Assembly: GCF_022809775.1 (NCBI RefSeq)
Contig: NZ_CP094380.1
Location: forward strand, 2,703,501 to 2,767,500
DNA from: Pseudodesulfovibrio tunisiensis
Lineage (GTDB): Bacteria > Desulfobacterota > Desulfovibrionia > Desulfovibrionales > Desulfovibrionaceae
Direction: 5' to 3'
Length of the DNA stretch: 64,000 nt
Below are positions 35,445 to 43,899 of this stretch, in pieces. The translations under genes and the position numbers were made by a program. Below the pieces are notes generated by a model, which saw nothing but the letters and a program-made list of their open reading frames with translations, ran no database searches and was not told the origin of the DNA. Each line of letters begins with the position of its first letter. Positions within the stretch are counted from its first letter, which is position 1.

Positions 35445-36153
35445 GGGGCTGTACCAGATAACTCCGTTGGGGTATCGGTATGGCAATGCGAAAGAGCCGT
35501 TTAGATCGCAAGAAGCAGCTCCGTTTGATTGAGCATTTTGTAGCTGGGACAACAGCACGATGTGCCGCTGATCTGGTCGGTGTGAACTTCAAAACGGCTG
35601 CGTACTATTTTCACCGGCTTCGTGAAATTATAGCCGAAGAAGAGTCCAGCGAAGGAATGGCTTTCGGCGAATTTGAAGTTGATGAAAGCTATTTCGGCGG
35701 CAGACGAAAGGGCAAACGTGGTCGTGGGGCCGCAGGGAAAGTGCCGGTGTTCGGAATTCTTAAAAGAGGCGGGAAGGTATACACACAGGTGATTCCCGAC
35801 GCCAAGGGCAAAACGTTGATGCCGATTATCCAAGAGAAGATTCAGCCCGACAGCGTCGTTTACTCAGATTGCTGGTACGGCTACAATGTCCTTGATGTGT
35901 CCGAGTTCAAGCACTTCAGGATCAACCATTCCAAGCTGTTCGCCGACAGCCAGAATCACATCAATGGGATTGAGAACTTTTGGAACCAGGCCAAGCGTCA
36001 CATGAGAAAATTCAACGGCATTCCGACCAAGCATTTCCATCTCTTTTTGAAGGAATGCGAGTGGCGTTTTAACAACAGCAATCCGCGAAGCCAACTTAAA
36101 CAGTTGAGACAGTGGGTTAAGAAGCATATGGGCTAGTTATCTGGTACAGCCCC
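35445..36153 (+). mobile_element. IS1595-family insertion sequence (ISXO2-like group), complete
   Basis: A 709-bp element with 19-base perfect terminal inverted repeats (GGGGCTGTACCAGATAACT at 35445-35463, complement at 36135-36153) and an eight-base target duplication TTATGTAA at 35437-35444 and 36154-36161. Eight-base duplications and short ends of this type are usual for IS1595. It contains one intact transposase gene, and the perfect ends and duplication indicate a recent insertion. Confidence 0.95.
35480..36136 (+). CDS. IS1595-family transposase (DDE superfamily)
   Basis: A 218-residue ISXO2-like transposase. Order: N-terminal helix-turn-helix (LRLIEHFVAGTTARCAADLVG), then the catalytic DDE-type core with FGEFEVDESYFGGRRKGK (first Asp, residues about 62-79), VYSDCWYGYN (second Asp, about 127-136), and NHINGIENFWNQAKR (acidic third residue, about 158-172). 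The reading frame is intact. Base composition is more AT-rich than the surrounding genes, consistent with recent arrival. Confidence 0.95.
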   Translation: MAMRKSRLDRKKQLRLIEHFVAGTTARCAADLVGVNFKTAAYYFHRLREIIAEEESSEGMAFGEFEVDESYFGGRRKGKRGRGAAGKVPVFGILKRGGKVYTQVIPDAKGKTLMPIIQEKIQPDSVVYSDCWYGYNVLDVSEFKHFRINHSKLFADSQNHINGIENFWNQAKRHMRKFNGIPTKHFHLFLKECEWRFNNSNPRSQLKQLRQWVKKHMG

Positions 36154-36205
36154 TTATGTAATACCTTTCGATGACGTTGCGTCATCCATTTTGACGGAGA
36201 TTCAG

Positions 36206-37186
36206 GTGAGCAGCCATAAGAATATCGAAGTGAGCATCGTCACCCCGATGCACAACGAGGAACTCTGCATCCGCGAGTTCCACAGCCGTGTTTCCGCAAC
36301 CCTGCGCAAGGAAGGGTGGAGCCACGAGATCGTGCTGGTCAATGACGGGTCCACGGACCGCACCGGGAGCATCATCCGGGAGCTGAGCGCCGAGGATCCG
36401 AATCTGGTGGGCGTGTTCCTGTCCCGCAACCGGGGCCAGTGCAACGCCATCTATGCCGGAATCCAGCACAGCCGGGGCCGGTACGTGGTGATCATGGATG
36501 GTGACCTTCAGCACAGGCCCGAGGAGATTCCCGCGCTCGTGAACAAGATGCGCGAGGGGTACGACATGGTCTCGGGCATGCGCCAGAAGCGTTCCGAAAG
36601 CAAGTGGCTGCGTCTGGTGCCCAGCCGGATTGCCAACTGGATGATCCGCAAGGCCAGCGGCTGCGAGATTCACGACATGGGCGGCTTTTCCTGCATTGAC
36701 GGGGACATGGCTCGCTCCATGCACCTGCGCGAGGGCCATCACCGGTTTCTGCCCGCCATCATCTACCGCATGGGCGGAGCCGTGGCCGAGGTGCCCACGT
36801 CCGCGCCGCCGCGTTTTGCGGGCCGGAGCCACTACGGCATCAGCCGCAGCATCGACGTGCTGTTCGACATCGTGAGCCTGTGGTTCCAGAATTCCTTCAA
36901 GCAGCGGCCCGTGTACCTGTTCGGCCGCATCAGTCTGGCCCTGTTCCTGTTCGCGTCCGCGCTCATGGTTTGGGTACTGTTCGAAAAGGTGTTTCTGGGC
37001 GTGCACATGGGGACCCGACCTCCGTTCATGGGGGCCATCCTGCTGTATCTGGCCTCTCTCGGCTTCATGTCCACCGGATTCATTCTCGAGGCCATAGGCG
37101 ATACTCTGGATTCCGTGCTTCAGGCCAAGCCCTATGCCGTACGCGAGGTGGTCCGAGGTGGAGAAAAGCAGGAAACGAACGGCTGA
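36206..37186 (+). CDS. GT2 family glycosyltransferase (polyprenyl-phosphate glycosyltransferase type)
   Basis: A 326-residue GT-A enzyme of the DPM1/ArnC/FlmF sort. The donor site shows VSIVTPMHNEELCIREF and VLVNDGSTDRTGSIIREL, and YVVIMDGDLQHRPEEIPAL is the DxD-type metal site near residue 95. Two C-terminal transmembrane helices (about residues 232-250 and 266-290) anchor it in the membrane. Such enzymes make undecaprenyl-phosphate sugars used by GT39 transferases. GTG 36206 is preferred to TTG 36191 because GGAG lies seven bases upstream. The IS and tandem repeats separate it from the deacetylase gene on the same strand. Confidence 0.9.
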   Translation: MSSHKNIEVSIVTPMHNEELCIREFHSRVSATLRKEGWSHEIVLVNDGSTDRTGSIIRELSAEDPNLVGVFLSRNRGQCNAIYAGIQHSRGRYVVIMDGDLQHRPEEIPALVNKMREGYDMVSGMRQKRSESKWLRLVPSRIANWMIRKASGCEIHDMGGFSCIDGDMARSMHLREGHHRFLPAIIYRMGGAVAEVPTSAPPRFAGRSHYGISRSIDVLFDIVSLWFQNSFKQRPVYLFGRISLALFLFASALMVWVLFEKVFLGVHMGTRPPFMGAILLYLASLGFMSTGFILEAIGDTLDSVLQAKPYAVREVVRGGEKQETNG

Positions 37187-37211
37187 TCCGTGCGAAAAAT
37201 GATGATTTTCG

Positions 37212-37238
37212 ACAGGCGGCCCAGGGGCCGCCTGTTTA
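37212..37238 (+). terminator. Probable terminator after the GT2 gene
   Basis: ACAGGCGGCC pairs with GGCCGCCTGT around a four-base loop; the T run is only TTT, so strength is uncertain. Confidence 0.5.
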
Positions 37239-37301
37239 GCTTGTACCGACTTTTCAGCCCGTAGCCCGCGTCATGACGCCGGGCTGCAAGAGGAAAACGA
37301 T

Positions 37302-38720
37302 ATGTTCGTCAAACGTTGGAGCGCGCCCGGTGGATACAGGGAAGCGCTCGCCATCGGTCTGCCTCTGGTGGTCAGCATGGCCTCGCACATGGTCATGACC
37401 ACCACGGACCGGATATTTCTGGGCAACTATTCCATGGATGCCCTTGCCGCGGCCTTGCCCGCCGGAGTCATGAACTTCCTGTTCGTGTCCTTTTTTCTCG
37501 GCGTGGTGGAATACGCTGCCGTGTTCGTGGCCCAGTACACCGGGGCCGGACGGCCGGAGCGTGTGGGCGCGTCCCTGTGGCAGGCCCTGTGGTTCTGCCT
37601 GCCCGCCTATCTGATACTCATTCTGTTCGGCCTGAATTCCCACATCCTGTTCGAGCTGGTGGGCCATGCCTCGGAGGTGCGCGAGCTGGAGGAGGTCTAC
37701 TACTCCATTCTCTGCTACGGCGGTGGCCCGTATCTGATCGGTGTGGCTCTGGCCTGCTTCTTTTCCGGCCGGGGCATGACCAAGCCCGTGATGCTCGTGA
37801 ATCTGGGAGGCGCGATACTGAATGTGCCGCTGGATTACTGTCTGATCAACGGGGTTGGCCCGTTTCCGGAGCTTGGCATCCGGGGCGCGGGCATTGCCAC
37901 GGTCGGCGGTTTCGTGTTTTCGGCCCTGTGCTTTGCCCTGCTCGTGTTCCGCAAACGGAACGAAAAGACGTTCAAGGTCTGGTCCGGCTGGCGGTTTGAT
38001 CCTGAGCTGTTCCGCCGTTTTCTGCGTTTCGGTCTGCCCGGCGGCGTCCAGTTTTTTCTGGACATGTTCGCAGTCTCGTTCTTCGTGTTCATGGTCGGTC
38101 GCATCGGCACCGTGGAGCTGGCCGCATCCAACATCGGCATGACGCTGGACAACGTGGCCTATCTGCCCATGGTGGGCATGTCCATTGCCGTGAGCGTGAT
38201 GGTGGGGCAGGCCATGGGCAAGAAGTCCCCGGAGAGCGCGGCCTATGCCACCACCAGCGTCCTGCACATCGCCTGGGTGTACATGGGCGGAGTGGGCGTG
38301 CTGCTGCTCGTGTTTCCGGATTTCTTCATTGAGATATTCCGCACCCGCGGCATGAGCGACGCGGAATTCGCGCCCATTCTGGAACTGGGCAGGGTGCTGC
38401 TGCGCTACGTGGCCGGATTCACCCTGCTGGACGCGGTCTGCATCATTCATGCGGGCGCACTCAAGGGCGCGGGCGATACCCGGTTCATCATGTGGTCCAT
38501 CGGCCTGTCCTCGATCTTCGGCATGGTCCTGCCCCTGACTCTGCTCTACATGGCCGGATATCACAGCGTGCATGTGCCCTGGGCCTGCCTGTACGCCTAT
38601 GTGGTCCTGCTCATGTGCGTGCTGCGCTATCGGTACGTCAAGGGACCGTGGCGCAGGATGCAGGTCATCGAGGATGAACCGTCCGTGCCCGGGGAACGCA
38701 TTGACACGGCGCGACCGTAG
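37302..38720 (+). CDS. MATE-family efflux transporter
   Basis: A 472-residue membrane protein with twelve predicted helices and the MATE signature in each half (GLPLVVSMASHMVMTTTDRIFLGNYSMDALAAALPAG near the N terminus; the second half begins near FGLPGGVQFFLDMF, about residue 245). MATE proteins export drugs, metabolites or lipid-linked molecules with Na or H gradients. AAGAGG lies near the ATG. It is followed closely by the larE gene, with only 14 bases between, but no functional link is known. Confidence 0.9.
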   Translation: MFVKRWSAPGGYREALAIGLPLVVSMASHMVMTTTDRIFLGNYSMDALAAALPAGVMNFLFVSFFLGVVEYAAVFVAQYTGAGRPERVGASLWQALWFCLPAYLILILFGLNSHILFELVGHASEVRELEEVYYSILCYGGGPYLIGVALACFFSGRGMTKPVMLVNLGGAILNVPLDYCLINGVGPFPELGIRGAGIATVGGFVFSALCFALLVFRKRNEKTFKVWSGWRFDPELFRRFLRFGLPGGVQFFLDMFAVSFFVFMVGRIGTVELAASNIGMTLDNVAYLPMVGMSIAVSVMVGQAMGKKSPESAAYATTSVLHIAWVYMGGVGVLLLVFPDFFIEIFRTRGMSDAEFAPILELGRVLLRYVAGFTLLDAVCIIHAGALKGAGDTRFIMWSIGLSSIFGMVLPLTLLYMAGYHSVHVPWACLYAYVVLLMCVLRYRYVKGPWRRMQVIEDEPSVPGERIDTARP

Positions 38721-38734
38721 GCTACCATGTCCCC

Positions 38735-39493
38735 ATGGCATTGCGTGCGTTGCAGGAATATCTGGTTCGGCTCGGCAAGGAGCATGATCGCGTCCTGATC
38801 GCCTTTTCCGGCGGGGTGGACAGTTCCGCGGTGGCCTGCGTCGCGCATCGGGCGCTGCCGGGCCGCGCTCGGGCCGTGACCGCGAATACCGGATTCCAGT
38901 CCGCGTCATCGCTGGAACAGGCCCGGGACATTGCCGCAGGCATCGGGATTCCGCATCAGGAGGTGCGCCTTGATCTGCTGGCGGACCCGGCCATTGCCGC
39001 GAATGGCCCGGATCGCTGCTATCTGTGCAAGCGTGCCGTGTTTGCCTCGATTCGCTCGCTGGGCGATCATGCGGCGATCGTGGACGGCACCAATGCGGAC
39101 GACGATCCGGCCCGGCCCGGCAGGCGGGCGCTCCGTGAGCTTGGCGTACTGTCGCCGCTGGAGTCGTGCGGACTGTCCAAGGACATGGTTCGCGACGTGG
39201 CAAAGGAACTGAAGTTGCCCAATCATGATGCACCGTCCGACAGTTGTCTGGCCACGCGCATTCCCGTGAACATCCGGTTGTCGCGACGCGCTCTGGATCA
39301 GGTGGAATGCATGGAGAAAACCGTGAAGAATCTGGGCGTTACCCGGGTCAGGGCGCGGTGTGATGATCTGGTGACCACCGTGGAATTTCCGGCGCGGGAA
39401 TCCCGCATCATGCAGAAAAACGGGGATATGGTTCGAAGCGAGGCCCGAAGGCTCGGGTTTGCGGACTGTCGCTTCAGGGAGTGGGACGCATGA
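38735..39493 (+). CDS. larE: LarE, ATP-dependent sulfur transferase for nickel-pincer cofactor
   Basis: A 252-residue PP-loop enzyme. SGGVDSS at residues 25-31 binds ATP. C95 and C98 (DRCYLCKR) plus C171 (PSDSCLATRIP) form the three-cysteine arrangement of LarE enzymes that hold an iron-sulfur cluster as the sulfur carrier, unlike the single-Cys Lactobacillus type that sacrifices its own cysteine. LarE converts the carboxylates of the pyridinium precursor to thiocarboxylates. Its TGA overlaps the larB ATG (ATGA), so the genes are translationally coupled. Confidence 0.93.
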   Translation: MALRALQEYLVRLGKEHDRVLIAFSGGVDSSAVACVAHRALPGRARAVTANTGFQSASSLEQARDIAAGIGIPHQEVRLDLLADPAIAANGPDRCYLCKRAVFASIRSLGDHAAIVDGTNADDDPARPGRRALRELGVLSPLESCGLSKDMVRDVAKELKLPNHDAPSDSCLATRIPVNIRLSRRALDQVECMEKTVKNLGVTRVRARCDDLVTTVEFPARESRIMQKNGDMVRSEARRLGFADCRFREWDA

Positions 39494-40242
39494 GCATGGA
39501 CGCATTGCTGGACGAGCTGCTGTCCGGTCGGATGGATCGGGAGGATTTCAAGCGGCAGGTGCTGGACCACGCGTTTCTGGACGCAGGGTGCGCCCGGCTC
39601 GACGTGCATCGGCAGAAGCGCACGGGCGGGCCCGAGGTCGTGTACTGCGAATCCAAGTCTCCGGAGCAGGTCGCTGAAATATTTGATGTTCTGGATCGGG
39701 AAAACGGCGCGGTGCTGGGCACTCGGGCCACCCCGGCCCATGCCGAGGCCGTGCGGACCGTGCTCAAGGACGTGGAATACGACCCGGTGTCCCGGCTGCT
39801 GCAAAAGGGCGGGGCCAGCAGACGATCCGGCCGCATCGTGGTGGTGAGCGCGGGCACGTCCGATGCGCCCGTGGCCGAGGAGGCTGCGCAAACAGCGGAA
39901 TTCCTCGGGTCGAACGTGGAACGGCATTACGATTGCGGCGTTGCCGGCATCCATCGGCTGTTTTCCGTGGCCGGTTCGTTTTGCGGAGCCGGTGCGGTCA
40001 TTGCCGTGGCGGGCATGGAAGGCGCGCTGCCTTCGGTGGTGGGCGGCCTGTCCGAGCCCCCGGTCATTGCCGTGCCCACCAGCGTGGGCTACGGCGCGAA
40101 TTTCGGGGGACTTGCCGCGTTGCTGGCCATGATGAATGCGTGCGCACCCGGCATCGGCGTGGTCAACATCGACAACGGCTTCGGAGCCGGGTTCCTCGCC
40201 CACAAGATCAATGCCCGCACCTTGGCCCCGGGCCGGGAATGA
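39490..40242 (+). CDS. larB: LarB, pyridinium-3,5-biscarboxylate mononucleotide synthase
   Basis: A 250-residue LarB. The C-terminal two thirds are the PurE-like fold: VVVSAGTSDAPVAEEAAQTAE at about residues 118-138, then GMEGALPSVVGGL and VPTSVGYGANFGG. The N-terminal part (ELLSGRMDREDFKRQVLDH) is the typical LarB extension. It carboxylates and hydrolyses nicotinic acid adenine dinucleotide, the first step of the nickel-pincer cofactor. The ATG overlaps the larE stop. Confidence 0.93.
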   Translation: MSMDALLDELLSGRMDREDFKRQVLDHAFLDAGCARLDVHRQKRTGGPEVVYCESKSPEQVAEIFDVLDRENGAVLGTRATPAHAEAVRTVLKDVEYDPVSRLLQKGGASRRSGRIVVVSAGTSDAPVAEEAAQTAEFLGSNVERHYDCGVAGIHRLFSVAGSFCGAGAVIAVAGMEGALPSVVGGLSEPPVIAVPTSVGYGANFGGLAALLAMMNACAPGIGVVNIDNGFGAGFLAHKINARTLAPGRE

Positions 40243-40305
40243 CGTATACCCGTCGGGTGAATCGACCGTGCAACGCGACAGCATGCCTGAGTATCGGAGT
40301 TTTGC

Positions 40306-41082
40306 TTGAAGTACCTGTATCTTGATTGTTCCACGGGCGTGAGCGGGGACATGCTCCTTGCCTCCATGGCCCATGCCCTTGAGGAACTGGACGGCCCGGG
40401 CGCGGGATTCGATTTCCTGCAATCCGAACTGGCCCGTCTCGGACTGGACGGGTTTCATCTGGAGTTTTCCTGCAAATCCGTAAGTCATATCAGCACCCGT
40501 CACGTGGACGTGGTGCAGACAAAAGACCAGCCATTGCGCACGCTTTCGGACCTGCAACGCATCATTGAGGCCAGCGAGCTGCCCGAACGCGCCGCGTCCC
40601 GGTCGCTCGAAGCGGTCGAACTGCTGGCCCGCGCCGAGGCCAAGGTGCACGGCGTGGACGTGGACCGGATTCATTTTCACGAGATCGGGGCTGTGGATAC
40701 CATTGCGGATATTTGCGGATCAATGGTTCTGGCCGAGGCGCTGGGCGTGGATCGGATCGTGTGTTCGCCCGTGGATCTGGGCAGCGGATTCGTGCAGATC
40801 GCGCATGGCACTTTGCCTGTTCCTGCACCGGCTTGCGCCGAGCTTGCCACGGGGCTGGCCGTGTTTGCCACTCCCTGCGGCATGGAGCGGGCCACGCCCA
40901 CGGGACTGGCCGTCTTGCGGACCCTTGCGGATGAATGCGGCTCCCTGCCGCTGGGCACGGTTCGGGCCGTGGGCTACGGCTCGGGCGGGCGCTCCTGCGA
41001 CGAGCAGCCCACCTATGTGCGGGCATTCGTTCTGGAGTCGGTTGCTGTTCAGCCCATGGTCAGGGAGCATGCGCATGGCTGA
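40306..41082 (+). CDS. larC: LarC N-terminal half only (nickel insertion protein, LarC1-like)
   Basis: A 258-residue protein matching the first half of LarC: YLDCSTGVSGDMLLASMAHAL at the start, VDRIHFHEIGAVDTIADICG (about residues 120-139), the His-rich metal region, and PTGLAVLRTLA. Full LarC is about 400 residues, with a C-terminal LarC2 domain that binds CTP and completes nickel insertion. Here the frame stops and the next gene, in another frame, encodes an unrelated DUF3431 protein, so LarC2 is missing locally. In Lactobacillus the two parts are joined by a -1 ribosomal shift, but no LarC2 sequence exists downstream. TTG 40306 is the start, backed by GGAG seven bases before it. Confidence 0.88.
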   Translation: MKYLYLDCSTGVSGDMLLASMAHALEELDGPGAGFDFLQSELARLGLDGFHLEFSCKSVSHISTRHVDVVQTKDQPLRTLSDLQRIIEASELPERAASRSLEAVELLARAEAKVHGVDVDRIHFHEIGAVDTIADICGSMVLAEALGVDRIVCSPVDLGSGFVQIAHGTLPVPAPACAELATGLAVFATPCGMERATPTGLAVLRTLADECGSLPLGTVRAVGYGSGGRSCDEQPTYVRAFVLESVAVQPMVREHAHG

Positions 41083-41752
41083 TGATGTTCGCGTGATCGT
41101 GGCCAGATATCGAGAGGATGTGTCCTGGCTCCGGGAGCTGGGATATCCCTTCCTGATCTACGACAAGAGCGACGACCCCTTTCCCGGGGCAGTGCCGCTG
41201 CCGAACATCGGCCGCGAGGCCCACACCTATCTCACCCACATCGTCCGGGAATACGACACCCTTGCCCCTGTCACCGCGTTCGTGCAGGGCGACCCTTTTG
41301 ATCATCTGTCGGATCACGGTCGCGCCACTGTGGATGATCTGCGAAGGATCATTGCGGATGTTGCGGATCGGGGCACCCCGTTCAAGGGGCTGGCCTGGTT
41401 CCGACTGAAGTGCGACGGTCTGGGCAGACCGCACGATCTGCGCAAGCCCGAAAACCGGGGACGCTGGGCCGGGTGGGGCAGGGATATTCCGGTCGCGGAA
41501 ATCTTCGGACATCTTTTTCAGGCCGAACCGCCCGTCCAATTCATTGCCCGGGCCGCCACCGGCAATTTCTGCGTGACCCGCGAGCGCATCCGCACCCGTC
41601 CCCGGGCCTTTTACGAGTACGCGCTTTCCCTTGTGCTGGCCGATCCGCAGGACGAGAACAATACCGGGCACGCCTTTGAACGGCTCTGGCAACTGATCTT
41701 CAACGGCAACGCGGCATGGAACCGGGACAGGTATCCCGGAACGGAGGCGTGA
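41075..41752 (+). CDS. DUF3431 domain protein
   Basis: A 225-residue protein of the DUF3431 family, known from fungi and bacteria but of no proven function; relatives are often near glycan genes. Typical phrases: VIVARYREDVSWLRELGYPF at the N terminus, LPNIGREAHTYLTHIVREYD (about residues 43-62) and TAFVQGDPFDHLSDH. ATG 41075 (GGGAG seven bases upstream) overlaps the larC end by eight bases, so translation is coupled. Confidence 0.8.
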   Translation: MADDVRVIVARYREDVSWLRELGYPFLIYDKSDDPFPGAVPLPNIGREAHTYLTHIVREYDTLAPVTAFVQGDPFDHLSDHGRATVDDLRRIIADVADRGTPFKGLAWFRLKCDGLGRPHDLRKPENRGRWAGWGRDIPVAEIFGHLFQAEPPVQFIARAATGNFCVTRERIRTRPRAFYEYALSLVLADPQDENNTGHAFERLWQLIFNGNAAWNRDRYPGTEA

Positions 41753-42972
41753 TGCTGATCCCCCTGAATTTGCGCATTGCGGTGTCGTCCCTTGCCGCGC
41801 ACAAGCTCAGGGCCGTACTGGCCATGCTCGGCGTGTTTCTGGGCGCATTGGCCTTTACCGGGGTGCAGCATGTTTCCGGCATGATGGTGCGCAACGCCGA
41901 GATCGAGGCGGAAAAGCTCGGGCCGAATCTGTATGCCGTGGTGGCCGGAAGCAGCCGATTCTCCAAGCACGGCGGCATCCGGTTCAGGGGCATGGTCCGA
42001 ACCTTCACCCTGGCCGATGCCCGGGCCCTGATTGCGGGCGTGCCGTCCGTGATCGACGGAACTCCGTTTCACTGGGGCGAGATGCCCGTGCGCGGCAATG
42101 GAGCCGCCACCACGGCCATGATTGTGGCCACCTATCCGAACTATCAGGATATCCGCAGTTTTCGCCCGGACATGGGCCGTTTTTTCACGGAGGAAGAGGT
42201 GCGGGAGCGGGCCAAGGTCTGCGTGCTGGGCCGGGAGATCGCCACCCGGCTGTTCACCCATCCGGAAAGCGCCCTTGGGCAGATGGTGTATGTGTATCGC
42301 GCGGGATTTCGCGTTGTCGGGATCATGGAGGCCAAGGGCAGGGACGTGTCCGGCCAGAATCAGGACGAGACCTTTTTTCTGCCTCTGAGCACGTACATGC
42401 GCCGGGCCAGCAATCAGGACTGGATCAGCGGGGTGTTTCTGCGTCTTGCCCGGGACGCCACGCTTGCCATGGTGGAGGACTCGGCGCGGGACATCATGCG
42501 CCGACGGCACAACATCCGGGGCGATGACGAGGATTTCAGCCTCATGTCCGCCAGAGACGCCATCCAGTTGCAGCAGCAGGCTCTGGACCTGATGCAGACG
42601 CTGGGCGGCATCACCTCGGGCGTGTCCTTTGCCGTGGGCGGGTTGGGCATCCTGTCCATCATGATTCTCGTTGTGCGCTCCCGGCGGGTGGAGATCGGAG
42701 TGCGTCGGGCCGTGGGCGGCAGGCGGCGCGACATCGTGCGCCAGTTCCTGTTCGAATCCGCGCTCATGGCCGGGACCGGCGGTGCGCTCGGCGTGCTGAT
42801 CACGGTCGTTCTGGTGTTTGCCCTGTCCTCGCTGGCCGGGTTGCCGCTGGTGCTCCTGCCCGCAAGTCTGCTCGGCACCCTTGCCGGATCGTTCGTCCTT
42901 GGCGTGGCTGCCGGGGCCTATCCCGCATGGCAGGCCGCGCGGATTCAGATTTTGGACGTGCTCAAGGTGTAG
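41752..42972 (+). CDS. MacB/FtsX-like ABC transporter permease
   Basis: A 406-residue permease with one N-terminal helix (about residues 10-35), a large periplasmic MacB-type core domain, and three C-terminal helices (about 285-310, 335-360, 370-390) forming the FtsX domain (VGGLGILSIMILVVRSRRVEIGVRRAVGG). Such permeases work with an ATPase to export lipoproteins, lipids or peptides. No ATPase gene is next to it, which is unusual. The ATG overlaps the upstream stop by one base and has GGAGG. Confidence 0.85.
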   Translation: MLIPLNLRIAVSSLAAHKLRAVLAMLGVFLGALAFTGVQHVSGMMVRNAEIEAEKLGPNLYAVVAGSSRFSKHGGIRFRGMVRTFTLADARALIAGVPSVIDGTPFHWGEMPVRGNGAATTAMIVATYPNYQDIRSFRPDMGRFFTEEEVRERAKVCVLGREIATRLFTHPESALGQMVYVYRAGFRVVGIMEAKGRDVSGQNQDETFFLPLSTYMRRASNQDWISGVFLRLARDATLAMVEDSARDIMRRRHNIRGDDEDFSLMSARDAIQLQQQALDLMQTLGGITSGVSFAVGGLGILSIMILVVRSRRVEIGVRRAVGGRRRDIVRQFLFESALMAGTGGALGVLITVVLVFALSSLAGLPLVLLPASLLGTLAGSFVLGVAAGAYPAWQAARIQILDVLKV

Positions 42973-43028
42973 CTCGCAGCGATTTTCATCAATGGCGTGT
43001 CAGGTGTTTTGCAAAAGGAGAACAGGGC

Positions 43029-43811
43029 ATGACGGGATTTCGATTTCTGGTGAACGACGCATCCGCCTCCGGCGATTTCTACGCGCTTCTGCCGGGCGCG
43101 GTCGTGGAGCGCGACGGCAATGGCGTTTCCGTGATCCTGCCCGGCGGTTTCGGTTTTCGGCTCGAATCCGGGCAGGGGATGACTCTGGCGGGTGTGGCCC
43201 TGCGGTTCTTTTGCGCGGAAATCGACATCCTTGCTGAACGGTTGGCAGAGGCGGGCATTGTGTCCGTGCGGTCCGGGGACTGTCTGGAATTCCACGGCTT
43301 GGACAGCGAGACCCTGTGCGCCGTGGACTGCGGCGTGGATTTTCGGCGCGTGCGGCTGGTCGTGTACGACTTCGACGGTGTCATGACCGACAACCGTGTG
43401 TTCGTGGCTCAGGACGGCACCGAATCCGTGGCCGCGAACCGCAGCGACGGGCTGGGCGTGGGCATGATCCGCAGGCTCGGGCTGGAGCAGGTCATCCTGA
43501 GCACCGAGCCCAATCCCGTGGTGCGCGCCCGGGCCGAAAAGCTCGGCCTCGAAGTGTCGCACGACGTGCGTGACAAGGCCGAGGCCCTGCGAACCATGGC
43601 CGAGACCCGGAACATCACCCCGGGCGAGGTGCTGTACGTGGGCAACGATGTCAACGATCTTGCGGCCATGCAGCTTGCCGGAGTGCGCGTGGCCCCTGCG
43701 GATGCCTATCCGCGGATTCTCGCGCTGGCGCATCACGTGACCCGGGCCAGAGGCGGACACGGCGTCGTGCGCGAACTCGCCGACCTTCTGAACCGTTTTT
43801 TCGCAAAGTAG
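43029..43811 (+). CDS. HAD-superfamily phosphatase (KdsC-like) with N-terminal extension
   Basis: A 260-residue protein whose C-terminal 155 residues are a KdsC/YrbI-type HAD phosphatase: VVYDFDGVMTDNRVFV carries the nucleophile and acid D114/D116, followed by SDGLGVGMIRRLGLEQVILST and GEVLYVGNDVNDLAAM. KdsC removes phosphate from Kdo-8-phosphate, and related domains follow CMP-sialate synthases. The first 105 residues are extra and unassigned. AAGGAG precedes the ATG. Substrate is not fixed; a sugar phosphate for surface glycans is likely. Confidence 0.8.
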   Translation: MTGFRFLVNDASASGDFYALLPGAVVERDGNGVSVILPGGFGFRLESGQGMTLAGVALRFFCAEIDILAERLAEAGIVSVRSGDCLEFHGLDSETLCAVDCGVDFRRVRLVVYDFDGVMTDNRVFVAQDGTESVAANRSDGLGVGMIRRLGLEQVILSTEPNPVVRARAEKLGLEVSHDVRDKAEALRTMAETRNITPGEVLYVGNDVNDLAAMQLAGVRVAPADAYPRILALAHHVTRARGGHGVVRELADLLNRFFAK

Positions 43812-43899
43812 CGGTGCCATCTGGACATTCAGCCGATTTTCAGCCAACTATCAGTAAAGGTTTCCGCATACTGCGCGAAGCCCAACGCATGGAGAGGGC

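Noticed and set aside
41082..41752. Programmed -1 frameshift joining larC to a LarC2 domain, as in Lactobacillus
   Set aside because: The downstream frames encode a DUF3431 protein, not LarC2, and no slippery heptamer was seen near the larC end.
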